This document shows, piece by piece, positions 9,461-22,290 of a stretch of 64,000 nucleotides of DNA (its first letter is position 1; the number at the start of each line of letters is the position of its first letter). This DNA is from Ischnura elegans (taxonomy: Eukaryota; Arthropoda; Insecta; Odonata; Coenagrionidae), in assembly GCF_921293095.1 (NCBI RefSeq), contig NC_060254.1, positions 12,276,001-12,340,000 on the forward strand, given 5' to 3'. The notes beneath the pieces are model-generated. The model made no database searches. It saw nothing but the letters and a program-made list of their open reading frames with translations, and had not been told where the DNA came from. The translations under genes were made by a program, and so were the position numbers.

Positions 9461-12400
9461 TTTCCTAAACTTGTTCGTTTTTCATAAGTTAATTAGCCTT
9501 TTGGCTTGCCTTCAAACCTTCCTTTTCATTAATGAGCTTTATGCCTATACGTTACCATGGCAAAAAGTTCCTTGGAATCACTGCGTTCGGCTTGGGAGTT
9601 GTCAGAAAAGAATTTGGTACATGAACGAATCAAAGATAATTTTGATTTGTGGGTGCATTTGAACGCTTTCGTCCACTTTAATACCTCATGTAGCTTACTT
9701 TCAGATGAAGTCAATGTCAGTGGTGATACTTTTCCAATCACCGATAAAAATATTTTGTTTAAAATCGTATTCATTGACGTATGCCTGTTTTTATGATGTT
9801 TATGGCTTTCCTATTTCCTAGTAGTCTATAGATAATTACACTTTCTAGCTGTAGTGTATCTAGTGGCCGCCTACTTAATATTTTAAGGTGCTTGCAATAT
9901 GTTAGTTTACACTTTAGAGTGGATAAGTGTTATTTATAACTTTTTCGCCTTAAATATGTGCTTTTTGCCTACTTTCAAGCAGAGTGTTCTGCAAATATTT
10001 ATTGATAAGGCATTTTATAGAAAATATATCGCTCAATAGTATTCCTTTATGCTCTCCTCATTCATTCATGCATCTGAGAGAATTTTTTTCCTGAAATTTG
10101 CTTCACTTTTTATGATGCGTTAGGTAATTGGAAGTTTAAATTAAATTACACATATTGAGTAATTCTCGGCGGAATAGTTTAGTTTTATAACAATGGAGTC
10201 AAGTCTTTGTGGAGGAAAAGCCTGATATCCAATGTGAAATCTCCAAATCATTGTTTTATATTTCCATAATTTTATCCTATTTGCACGGTGCAATTCGCGA
10301 CTCAATGGAAAGATATTTTGCATGTGAAAACTCATGTTTCACCGAACTTTTACATGATTAATGCTGGTTGAATTAAGTTTTGTTGGAACGACAAAGTTAG
10401 TGTTACCAATACGAATATGTTATATGTACTGGTCGGTGTTTCACTGTCATATCAAACGAGGGTTTATCACACGTACCCAAGGTTAGTACCCCGACGGCTA
10501 TGGCCCCCTTAACTGAATACAAAGCTCATTTCTTCTGCCATTAATAGAACTTTAATGTTAAGGATAAGTTTTTTTATTACCGAGTTGCTGGAGCTGAGAA
10601 AATATTTTTTAGTCCGAGCTCACTAATGATTCTCCCCATTCCTACACTTTGTTTTCTCACTCATTATGGCATTAGCTCGACCCCCTAGGCGCATAATCTT
10701 GCCGGAAAAAATATCGACGTGTGGTAGTGGGATACATATAAATATATATGTATCATTATACGCGAAGGCGATACGCGCCCTCTCTTCTATTTTTATGGGG
10801 CATTAATTAGAGTGCCCTCAGGGACGCTGAGTTACCAGCTTTAGTGAAATCAAGAGGCCGTCATTTAAAAGTGAGAAATGGGTGGAGGACGCTGGGAAGC
10901 AATAGAGTCACAAGAAGAGGGACTGGAGGGATAAAGAATACGAAGCTCCCATTTTGTCTCGAATGATTTCGAATAAAAAAACTCGCACTGAAAAAGAAAG
11001 AATGAATCGAAGAAGAAGCCTTGATTTTTCCGCCAGACCCCTCGCGACCACGAAACCTATTTTTCAGTAAGAATGCATACAAACACACACACATTACCTT
11101 TTTTGTTCGGTCTTTCCCCCACCCAATCTTTTCCCTTAAAAATTTTTTTTCACGTCCTTCAGGCAAACAGGGTAAAGTGGGGACGGAAGGCAGGGAGCAG
11201 TAAGGGTGGGAAAAAGAGAGGGGTTCTCGCCCTAAGGCAGAAACCCTGACGGGGGGTGGAGGAGAGGGAAGGCCGCATATTTCCTCTCCCCCGACAACCC
11301 ATCCAGCATCCTCCGACGAACCTCGTGAGGGGTGGGATGGGAAAAAAACAACCCTCCAAAAACTTCCAAACCCCCTAGTCTCGAAAAACCCGTGTACACC
11401 TCTCTCCGTCATTCACAAGCCATTCCATCCCCTTCCCCGCATCCAGGAGAGACGTGGAGTAGAATAGGAACGCAAGCGCGGGGGAAGATTTTCTGACGTA
11501 GGCGGAGGTGGTGAACTACTCTCCTGGCTTGCACTTCTGCTTTAAATAAAAAAAGGAAAACTGCGTCGACTTTCAGGCGCCTCGTCTGCCACTCTTGGCG
11601 TGGCGTGAGGGAAAGGAAGGGCCGAGGGAAAGGGATTATTTTGTGTGCGACTGTGTGGAAGAGGGTGAAAAAGACTAGGGGACCTATTCCGGGGAACAGG
11701 TCGAAAAGGGAAACGGTTACGAGAACGAGGAACGCATAGTAGAGAGGTGAATAAGGGAAATAGATACAAACATTACCCTGCAATTTATCTCTAGGGTGTT
11801 TGGCAGGGGGTGACTAATTAGCAGCATGCGGCACGTATTATAAGTACACCATAGGCGCACACTGTAATTTAAAAAAAAGATATAATTAAAATAACAAGTA
11901 GTTACTCGTTCGTGCAGGTGGTTATGCATCAATCGTGCATCACTCCACCCAGCATAGCTTATAAGCAATATCACTTATATTATAAGCTAACATTTTCTCA
12001 CGGTTGGTAACTAAAATAAGTAAGTCTATGCAAGGATACGATCAAATAAAGGGTTTACTCAAAAATTAAGAGCAAACATTGCGTAAATTATAAGATGTAA
12101 ATAAAATACATTTCAAATGTAGAACGAACAAAAAATACGGAGAAATAATGGCGTGCAAACAATAGTCCTAGTGCATTCCGTGATTCATTGAATGAATTTT
12201 GGAGCATTTACTTTCCCTGACAGTATAAGGAAACAATGATGAAGGAAACAATGAAACAATGAAAAGGTTTCGAGGAACGTATAGTGAAGATACGAAATTG
12301 GTGAATAGGGAACCTAGCTGGAAATGAGTAACGCAAAAAAAATTGGGAGAAGCATATGTTACAGGGGGGGGGATTTCGTGTGGGGTTGAGTTGGTAGGTG

Positions 12401-14948
12401 GATGTGAAATACAGCAGTCGGTTAGAGGAGGGTTTTTGCTACTTTTTAATGACGTGAAAAAAGGAGCGTGTGAGGAAGACGACTAATCTCGTCATCGAGG
12501 GGACATTTTATTCATTTTTTTGCCATGTCCTACTCTCTTCACTCCCTCCGAATCCCGACTACTTTATTTTTTTTCTAAAAAATACGAAAAGGGAATGTAG
12601 TCGGTCTGGGTGCCGTGTGCTGTTTCGAGTCCTTACGCGCGCCGCTCTGTTTAATGATATTTTGAAAGTCTCCTCTCTCCTCCCAATGGGCCTCTCTCCA
12701 CTGAAAAGTGTGTGGAGGATGTGAAGAATGATGAAGGGTGGAGAGGAGGAGGAAGGGTTTTTATTCAGATGGTCCCTTGGAGTTGAGCCCTCGGCCAGAG
12801 GGGAAAAATCGGCGCTCATTTCTGTCCTGCGTGAGTTAAGGAACGGTCCTCCGCCCTCAATTCTTTCCTTCTCCTCTGCAAAACGTCGGAAGCCTTTTTG
12901 AGCCCATCCTTCCCGCCTACTCTCTCGAAATATTTTACGAGAAGTAATTCGTTTATTCATCCCGTCGTGCATTTTTTTACACCCCATTTCTCTGCGTATC
13001 TCTCTCTCTTTAAATGCACGAGCACAAGTGAGGGAACCAGGCCCTTCAATTGCCAGATGCATGGCGTCGTTGAAAAACCTCTCTGTACTCATTCAGTTTG
13101 GACGGTGCTACATTCAACGCGATCTGTAGTATCACTTGGTGAATTTTCTAAGCCCCTCTCCTCGTGACGGCTGAATACTTCATTAATGTAAAAGGAATTT
13201 CCTGACGATTGCACAGTGAAAGAACTAGGAAACGAATTCTCAATAGTATTACTCGAACGATGCTTTGCTCTATTCTGAGTTAGTAAATATGTACGTACAT
13301 GTATATATTTATTAACATTTTTGCGAGAAATCCAGTATTTTTACGTTGGATTCCGTGCATACTAAATTACTTTCGCTTGGTACGAGTTTCTGTAGAATAA
13401 CTCGATAAGGAGGACAAAAAGCATTCTCAGGGATAGGAAAAGTCGTGCGCCAAGACTTGAACTCGAGCTAGAGCAGCTCTATTTAACTGTAATTGGATTT
13501 TTCAAGTTATTCACCCAGATATCCTATCCTCATGTGAAATTGTGATGACTCGGAAGAGGTTAAAACTCACTGGCAGCCGGAAATGTAATACTGTATGCAT
13601 CATTGCAGACATTAAAAATTAGGCAGAATCCAAGATAGTTGCCGTAGAATTTTAAAAGATTTACATGGACTCATCGTATCATATATCTCATATTAACAAA
13701 CCCATAGTGCTATTAAATCCAATGAGAGATTGTTCCGCTTGAGGAAATATTTTCTCTTTTTTATAATATTTGCTTCTTCATTTACAGTAATATTTTCAGA
13801 ACAACTAATGAGGTAATTTGTCCAAAAAAGCTACATCTTACCACGATTAACTGTTAAGTTTTTACTAGTTTTGAACAGTATGCAAACTCTGCAATCATTC
13901 GAAAATGTCTTCCATTACTGTACGTCATGGGAATTCTTTATATATTTTGATTAGAGCCAACTCAATAACTCCAGAATTCAAAATAAGAATTTCTCTTTTA
14001 TTCTATGGATAATTGTTATACGACGAATGGCTAAGAATGTCTCAATCTTTCTGCTATTATAATTATTTTAGGTAAATGAATAGATTTCAGTTTAAAACTT
14101 GTTCTTTTACAGAAACCATCTCCCTTGTTGCTACACAGGTAGCTGTTTATTAATATTTGCGTGTTTACTGATACCTGGCTTTATAAACGTGGTTATTTAA
14201 TCGAAAAGACATTTTCAGATTTTACTCATCCCCTTCTAATGACCATCACAAAGATTACTCGTAATATCGAATATTATGCGTAAAAAAATTTCTGATTCTA
14301 CTTAATCAGCTGAATTTTCTTTTAGTTCTCCGATATGAACGCATTAAAACCCTTTCGTGTCACAATTAGCCCCTGCCAAGATTTCCCTGCCTCCATTTTC
14401 TCTCAATAAACCTTAATGTCTTCCTTCCCCGTGCACCAAATACACTCCCTAAATCGTCGAATTCAACAATTTCTAAATCTTAAAATGTCAATCTACCTTT
14501 GCCTTCCAATATTTTTCTTCGCCTATCTGCTCTTCTCTTGACCTGGGATCCTCTGATACCCCCCCTGACCCCACTTACTGTCAACAACCAGGAATCTCAG
14601 TCTGGTCCCTTGATATGGTACAATTAAACAAATCGATAATAACGGAAGAATAAGTCAAAGCTTATAATTGTGCACTCAATGGACGATGCAAGTTGCTGTA
14701 AGTACTTAGTATTAGATGGATGAAGGAGCTACACAATCTCAAACTCGAATTTATCTTTTATTTATCTTTTTTATTGAGTTTGAAACAAGGAAATATTTAT
14801 CGCTCATTTTAAGTAACGAAAGTTTAAACGCAGCTAGAATTCAAAGAGGTGCTAGCGTTTCATATGCTGAGAAAACCGTAAGTTTCATCAAAATTAGCCA
14901 CATAATAACTATGTGAAAGAAATAAAAGCACATTAATGTCTATAGATG
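9461..14948. other. Gene-free intergenic DNA
   Basis: No coding region, RNA gene or complete element is recognised. Short open frames lack domains. About 11000-11760 and 12440-13160 are more GC-rich and purine/pyrimidine-skewed than the surroundings. At 12228-12262 a 10-bp unit like GAAACAATGA is repeated about three times. Confidence 0.5.
10731..10754. repeat. Short perfect inverted repeat
   Basis: GATACATATA is followed after AATA by its exact reverse complement TATATGTATC. Arms are 10 bp and the loop is 4. It is AT-rich, so chance or a local AT microsatellite is a fair explanation. Confidence 0.7.
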
Positions 14949-15123
14949 TTCGAAAATGAAAAGAAGGCTTCGTTGACTTCCACTGATTTATTTCGTCCGT
15001 TCTCAGGATCAACTACTATACAAATCATACATCATGAGATCGTGAGATCATATATACTCGTCAATATGAATAATCGCTCTATAAATCAGTGGAAGTCAAC
15101 GAAGTCGTCTTTACATTTTCGAA
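14949..15123. repeat. Foldback element with ~42-bp arms
   Basis: The left arm (14949-14990) and right arm (15082-15123) are near-exact reverse complements; both contain the core CTTCGTTGACTTCCACTGAT or its complement and end in TTCGAA-like sequence. The spacer of about 90 bp shows no coding potential. This is a small foldback/MITE-type element; no clear target-site duplication was seen, so its superfamily is unknown. Confidence 0.8.
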
Positions 15124-17630
15124 TTTTAACTTCCACATAGTTGAGCCTAATACCATTGAAAGAGTGTATGGATGTGATTTTTTTTAATAGCGCTTCCATT
15201 ATTTGCAACCGATTGCTTGATACCAAGATCTATCATCTCAGATTCGTGTAAATCAGTATATGGCGTTGATCAAGTTGTCATTCATGGTTTCCATTCATTC
15301 TGATATAGTGTTCACAACTTAGCTGGAATAAGATTTTAAATATCCTTTTTCTAAAAATTAGTGGCATGAATGAAGAGAATGCGACGTATTTACTAATTTT
15401 ATTGAGGTAAATTGGGGCACAATTGTACTGAATTTCTATCTGGATGGAATAAACTAAGTTTTGAAAAATAAAGTACAACAATAACCAAGTGATCCCATTC
15501 CATCCCGGTAAATGAAGATTCTAGATAAGTTAAAATTTGGGATTTGTAACTAATTCATTAAGATTTTCTCCGTCCATCTGATTAGTACCTACTGGGAAAA
15601 ATTATGCGTCGAGACTATTGGGAATTTAATCCGTGAGTTGAAAATATGCTCCTAAATGAATTTAAACCGACTGAAATTTCATGATTCTGAGATTTGCGGT
15701 ATAATTTTAACACATTATTCTATTTCACTCGCGTTATACCGAGAAAAACATTTTTTCAAGAACGATATTGGAACTGATACTCGCATTTAGGAAGAATTAC
15801 CCCTAAGAAAAACCATAATTACACTTCACGGTCCAAACACCACGTCTTTTATTTTATCAGTGCTGGGATCTCCTGCGGAGAGCTTAAGTTGGACAGCTAA
15901 GTAATAATACATAAAAGTGTGTACAATGAATTTATATGCTCCCAACTATCGTGGAGAAATCTATGAGACACCAAATTCAGGGGAGATTAAAAGCAAATGG
16001 TTTGTGTGTAAGTGGGATTTGAGTATTTCAACGCGTTTTGTGATCTCGATGAAAGTTTGCTAAAAAAATAACATGTAATCTAGCAGAAAATTGTTGCGGT
16101 ATTCAGATGAAGGACACATTCTAAACCCGCACTGTCAAAATATGAATAAAACGATACTTACCTCGTTTCAACGCGGGACGTCCTTATGTGCGCGTGACAG
16201 TTCATTTTTCTCAGGGAAGGGAGGGAGACGTACCGGGGGAAGGGTGTGATCCCTTCCCGACCTCAAACACTGCCGCGTCGACCTCTCTTCCCTCCTCTTA
16301 ACCTCCCATCTCCCGTTAAACCCTCACGAACCCTATATTTGTCCGTCTCCCCATTCCGCAACATTGGTCCCTCAACAAGGGCGCGTTTCCGAACAATCCA
16401 GAGTCGCCTCTTTTCTCCGATACTCCAGCGACTCCATATTCTTCTTCCTACCCTTAAACTCTTCCAGCCTCTATTTCATTCAACACTCTCCATCTAGACT
16501 ACTTCTTACTCCATGCTTATCATTCTTCTGCTGCACTATTCTCCTTCTTTAACTTGTTGTTTCACGAACTTTGTCTCATACTGGTGCAGTTCCGTCCACC
16601 TAATCCACAGCGTTGAAATAGGATTCAAACGAATCTAAATACATAAGTTCCGATGCAGGACTTTGCCAACGCTTATGTACCGCATTGAAAGTATTTTGAA
16701 ACATCGTAATAGAATATTTTTTCCATGTTGTTGATTTTTATATTTCTACGCGGGGAGGGTATGCTGTAAGTCATGTGACGGTAAGAATGTTAGGTAGACG
16801 GGGAATAGGGACAGGTGGGGATAATAATTTATGGCATCATTTGAGCTTGCCTTTAAGTGATATTTTATTTTCATATAAACAAGCTTCCTCATACATGTTC
16901 TAATTCATTTACACCTATGTGGCATTTTCCGTTTACGCCACTACCGTCTGGAATAATACTAAATTACCTAAGTAATAGCAAAAAGTATTGAATTTCAAGA
17001 GATATCGATAAATTTTGTAGTGTACAAATAGTAAATACAAGGGAATGATTGTTATTTTCAAAGATTTCGTTTAGCTGGTTATCGAATGAAAATATGTAAC
17101 CAAAAAGTAAAAAAAAACTAATCAAAGTTATATAATATTGAAACTTTTTACATATAAATCACTATTAGGCAATTTGGGTGAATTCTTCACGGTTTATGAG
17201 TCAGGAATAAATTCATCAAAATTAATTCTGGAATTACTAACGTCGAATTAAATATAAACCTAGCCACTAGAATATTATAATCAAATAAGAAGCTTTGGAT
17301 TTGAATCACATTTTTGCTTCATCGAGACATGTGAGTAAGCTATCGAGTGGGCAAAACAACCAGGGCCGTTCTGTTTACCCAAGGTCCCCGGGGAGCACTA
17401 TTCTTAAGGGCAAACCACCCTTAAAAAGTAATGCTACATTTGTGAGCAGCATTCAAGATTTAAACGAAACAGTATTAAGAATTTCAAGTCCTTCTAGTTC
17501 CTTTGATATCCAAGAAAACATATCCACAATTTTATTTGTGTCTTCGAAAAAAGTTATCTATATTTCAAAACTTCAACAAAGTATGCGTCCTGTGGGGATT
17601 CCCGCCTATCCTCCCTGGCTTGTAAATTAC
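15124..17630. other. Gene-free AT-rich DNA
   Basis: No gene or element recognised. About 16200-16560 is C/T-rich and carries short proline/serine-rich open frames of low complexity. Confidence 0.5.
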
Positions 17631-17750
17631 CCAGGGTTACAATTCAATACCGCCCCATGGTACAATACCGGGTGTTACAATACAATTCTTCCCCTTAGTA
17701 AAATAACGGGGGTTACAATACAATACCGCCCCTTATTACAACACCGGCTA
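17631..17750. repeat. 38-bp minisatellite, about three units
   Basis: Units begin at 17631, 17668, 17706 and (partial) 17744, spacing 37-38 bp. Each carries a form of GGTTACAATACAATACCGCC followed by CCC, then an A/T stretch. The period is not a multiple of three, so the 185-codon open frame running through it (17295-17852) is unlikely to be a protein with repeats. Confidence 0.75.
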
Positions 17751-17792
17751 TGTATATTAACACAAGCTATGTCACACAAATGTCGTTATTAC

Positions 17793-19173
17793 CCCGTTTA
17801 CATTACGGACGTACCGACCTCGATCGGAAACACGGCGCGTTTACACGTCTAAAAGTTATCATCGTAACTCAGTGCTGCCCTCGTTGTGAAACTGTATCAT
17901 ATAACAACTGACGACGTGACTGCGTGAAGAAACTGAAATCCTGGAAATTAAGAAGCAAAAGAATATTAATGTTTTCATGCTTCAACTAAAGCTTGGCCAA
18001 ACTGTCGGTAAAACTTTAAAGAATTTAGGATTCTTTATGGGAATCTGTCCAAAGTTTAACAATATTCATGCGGTAAAGACAGTAGATATGTCGCTTTGCT
18101 ACGGTCCACATGGGAATATATTGTTAACTGGTAACATTATTATAATATCGACTCAATCCGGCTTGAAAGTGTCCAAGATAAATTTCTCAAATTAAATTAT
18201 TACGATTTTGGATTCTCACTGTCTGATTACAACACTTCATATCTTCAATCCCTTGTCAATTTGAAAACCCTTGCATGACATACGTTCCTCCAACAATGCT
18301 CTATTCCTCTACAAGATTATCAATTCCGATTTAGATTGTTCCCATCTCCTTTATTAGTAAATTTTTAATGGATCCCGTTATAACTATACAAATCCTCACC
18401 TGCTTGTTTTTAATTACCATAGAGCAAATTATGTCTCCAACTCCCAGCTATCCAGAATGATGAGGTGTAACTAAAACTAGTCATAACAGTCCGTGAAGCC
18501 TTTAAGAATCTAGATTCTTCGAGAGAATATGTCAAAAAAATTAGGAATATTCACGCATTAAAGACAGTACATATTGCTCTTATTAAGTAACTAGAAAAGG
18601 CTTAGATTTCGGCTTAATTCGGCACAAGTATTGATTTCTCCATGTCTTCGTCTAATTGTTGTAGTTATTTGTGGCGAATTTTATCGTGAAATCCTGTTTA
18701 CAACGATTTTAATTGGTTAATATTTTGTGTATGATTGTTATTTTCCATCATCTGTGAAGTATAATGTAAGGATACATGGTTATGGGTTAACTTGTAAATG
18801 AAGAAATACATAAAACTGGTATAGTACAGAATATCCGATATCATTTGCTAAATAGAACATAAGAAAAAACTTTCCCCTTACGTTCTTCCATGACCTACTT
18901 ATTAATGTCTTCAATCGTTGCCATGTATCTTAGATATATTAGAGTTATTGATGAAATATCAATTATTGTATCAATGATTACAACGTCGCGAAAGAATTGT
19001 ATATGCATCGATCTTCATTCCATAACTCTTTTTTCTCGGCGCACTAGCGCTAACCATGGTCAGTTCGGCAGTGTTAGGTACTAAGGTCTCCGTTGGTAAC
19101 TCGACGCGTGTACACGACATTATGAGGTTACGCGCGTACGGATCAACGTCGATACGATCGTAGTGTAAACGGG
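17793..19173. mobile_element. Unclassified element with inverted termini and internal duplication
   Basis: The left end starts CCCGTTTACATTACGGACGT and the right end, read inward on the other strand, starts CCCGTTTACACTACGATCGT; similarity continues inward through CGAC-TCGATC-like and CGCGTTTACACG-like blocks. Inside, 18008-18097 recurs in diverged form at 18493-18581 (shared core AATATTCA-GC-TTAAAGACAGTA). No transposase is visible, so it would be non-autonomous. I could not define a clean target-site duplication, so the exact ends may be off by a few bases. Confidence 0.5.
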
Positions 19174-21661
19174 CTATATATCCTGTTGAATGTAGGTATT
19201 CACTATTGGCGGTTAGTAGCATCCTTGTCAAAACATTTTCTTTCCTCCCGTTTATTTCTTTTCTTCCCTTATTTTACTCATTTCGCACATGACATACATT
19301 TGTATCCCACCCTCACACGCGCCCTCTACCTTAACGCTCTAATAAAGGAAGGGACAAGAAGAGTGGCAGAATTCCGAGTGGAAGGAATGGAGGAGAGAAG
19401 CGAGGGAGGGTTGTTCTGGAGCTTGAGAGGGTAAGAGAACGAGAGAGTGAAGGGGAAAAAACGATGGGATGAGAAAATGTGGCAAAAAGGCTCACACTAC
19501 CTCATATGCATGGAAGTACTTTCAGCGGGAGCAACCTTTTTTTATCTTGAAATTCGCCTTGACAGGTTTTCATTTCCCAGCAGAATACTTCCTTTTATCG
19601 CCAGACATTCTTCATGCCGCGGTTTCTCTCCTCGCGGAGTGGGTATATGGGAATAAGTCTCTCCCGCGTGTGTTTGAGACCTAAAGAGAGGAAAGAAAAG
19701 GAACAAGGAGGAGAGTATAAGTTTGTGACTTCCAGCCCCTTGGAGACTACCCTCACTTCTCTTTCTTTCTCCTTCTAACTGGGATCGTGCTTTGCTTTCG
19801 TCAATATTCGCACTTTGTCTCCAACTATTGCGGAAATTTTATTTGAAGTAATAATCTCGTTCATGTTTACCCACTCCACGCGGTGACACTCTCAAAACGT
19901 TCAATACAGACACGTTGACAGAGAATTCTCGCCTTGAACTTTCGTCTTAAATTTTCGTCTTACCCTTTGCTTACTGATATTCCATTACTTTTGGCTAGCT
20001 CCGTTTCACTAATTTTTTACAGCGAAAATAGCCAATGCAATAATAGAAAAATTATACAATAGGAATTACTTAGTCAAATATAAATAAAACTTAATGGAGT
20101 AGAATAAGTTCATAGCATAGAACATCTAGATACTACACCGCAAACCGCTTCGATAGGTGTGTTTCGGGGGATGTTTGGACACGCGCCGTTAACGAAAATG
20201 AAGAAGAGAAAGAATGAAAAACAAAAATAAAAGGAAATGTGGACACTGAGTCCCACCTAGCATTTATAAATTTCCTTTATTCGTCAGGGGAAAAACGACT
20301 TCCTATTACTATCGTTTCGGCTAAATATCACCCTGAATTTATCGTTTTTATCGGACCTAGAAATATAGTTAGGTTTTAGCATGATATAATCCATGACGCT
20401 CTGAAAGTTATGTGTTCTTTGTTGCTCAAATAATCTAACGCCTACGCCCTATACGCTCTCTGTGAGGCGTCCGAGTGTCTAGCTGCTTCCATCCAAATTC
20501 GTGAAAAAGTTGCATAACGCTTCATGCTCATTCGTAGCAGTTATTGGCGTATCACTTAGCTATCCTTTTGTTTTGCATCAAGTTATCAGATTTAGTCTTT
20601 CTGCGCCGGCTCCCATATGCTCGCTGGGCATTCAAAATGTGACCTGACGACAGTGAAATATGTAGCTCCTTTTTTTCAATTTTACGTTCGAAAACCATCC
20701 CACAACACATTTGAAACAGTATGAGCGATGGCATTACAAAGTGGAGGCCACAACGTTCGTGCACTTCAAAGTATAATCACAGAATATTTAGAAAAATAAT
20801 GAATGGACATTAACCAGACGAAAGGAAAGAACAACCTCATCACCTTAATGAATAAGTACATTAAAAGAAAGAATGTGTCATTTAATAAAATATTATGAGT
20901 CAGCCTCCAAATTAAATGGCCAGAATTCTAAATTGGTTAAATGAGGCATTGCAATATTTTTCACTGAATTTATTTCCAGACGACGCGTTTCGTTGTTATA
21001 AAAACATTCTCAAGTGTATAATATACCGCCAAGTTCTTCCTTATATTGCAAGTTTGGATGAGGTAAGGATTAGCGTCCATAAAAAAGGATAACATAATTA
21101 CTGTGTTAAGTGGGGGAATAATGAAGTCGAAAAATAAATCTTTGAAACGGGAAAAAAAGAAACGCACGCAAAAATAATATATATCACACTTTGTTTTCAC
21201 ATTCTCATGTTTTCGATTTGTATCCATCTTGTTTAGGCGACACAGGATATATTTTCTAATTTATTTACGAGCAAACACGTGACAATACTCAAAATAAAAA
21301 ACGAATGTCTTTACCGTTCACCCGCAGAAGAATATTGGAGTGCTCTCTTATTTAAATCAAACAAAGCGTTGGCATGCTTTATGGGCGTTAGCTGCAATTT
21401 GCCTAAAGGTTAAAACAGCAGAAGATTTTATTTCTTGATGATTGACATTTTGTTATTTATGAACTTTTCGTGGAGAGGAATTGATGAAATTTGTGATTCA
21501 GTCCTTTAAAGTTAGAAGTAAAATTTTCTCGCGCGTGTAAACATGTGATTTCATCGATTTCTCCACTCCTGCAAGGATTCTAGCACTGTGTGTCGGCAAC
21601 CATGAAAAAATACAAGCTACAAATGCTAATTTCGACACTTTAATATGAATCTACACTTCAG
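19174..21661. other. Gene-free intergenic DNA
   Basis: No gene recognised. About 19300-19780 is purine-rich with low-complexity open frames. The rest is AT-rich single-copy-looking sequence. Confidence 0.5.
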
Positions 21662-21713
21662 ACCATGATTTCGACATTCTATGTAATTTTCAGTAGAATG
21701 TCAAAACCATGGT
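21662..21713. repeat. 52-nt hairpin
   Basis: ACCATGATTTCGACATTCTA (21662-21681) pairs with 21694-21713 over 20 bp with two mismatches and a 12-base loop. It is short for a precursor microRNA, and more like a decayed foldback element. Confidence 0.7.
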
Positions 21714-21989
21714 AGGTAGTGGAGTTTTATATTTAAGTATGGAAATTACCATTTGAAGTTTTTATTTCATCATGGATTTATCACTTTTCCACCGAGCCCA
21801 ACCTGAAACGATTCCATACCTGCGTGTCTGCATCGTATCCATTGGTACGTGACAAATTCACGAGTGCGCATTCAAAACTTTCATTTCTGCATGAATACCT
21901 TAATCCGGATAAGTAGTCTACTTTTTTTCCCCCTAGCGAAACGTCTTTCAAAGGAAATTTTAACCGTGCCAATTCTCGTAGCAACCGTA

Positions 21990-22290
21990 CCCAAACTTGG
22001 CAACCCCTGGGGGAGCACGCGTGTCGAGTGTCTCCCAAGCGCGTGTGACTATTCCCGTGTGCATTCCGCGTGCGTTTGCACCCAGCTGTCGTGTCTCTCC
22101 CGTGCGCCTTTAAGCCACGGGGTTTCTCTATCTCTTCCGCGTTCCCCCGCATCGACCTCGCCGAATCGCTCGGGTTACCGACAGGCGACGATCCAATGCC
22201 CCGGCCAGGAAGACGGCCACCGCGCCAAGGCGGCTGCGGCCATACACCGGTGTCCGCTAAGATGGGAACGTAGAGGCGGCCCCGTTCCGC
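21990..22290. other. GC/CpG-rich island
   Basis: This stretch is clearly richer in G+C and CpG than the DNA on either side, with several CGCG and GGCGG motifs. Frames are open on both strands but none has a recognisable domain. It may be an unmethylated regulatory element or an exon of an unseen transcript; the sequence alone does not say which. Confidence 0.4.

Noticed and set aside
12559..13092. 177-codon minus-strand frame
   Set aside because: Basic, low-complexity, no domain, in a skewed GC-richer patch.
13446..13480. Minus-strand tRNA-like box B (GAGTTCAAGTC)
   Set aside because: No convincing box A or cloverleaf.
17295..17852. 185-codon open frame containing the 38-bp repeats
   Set aside because: The repeat period is not a multiple of three, so each unit is read in a different frame; no domain.
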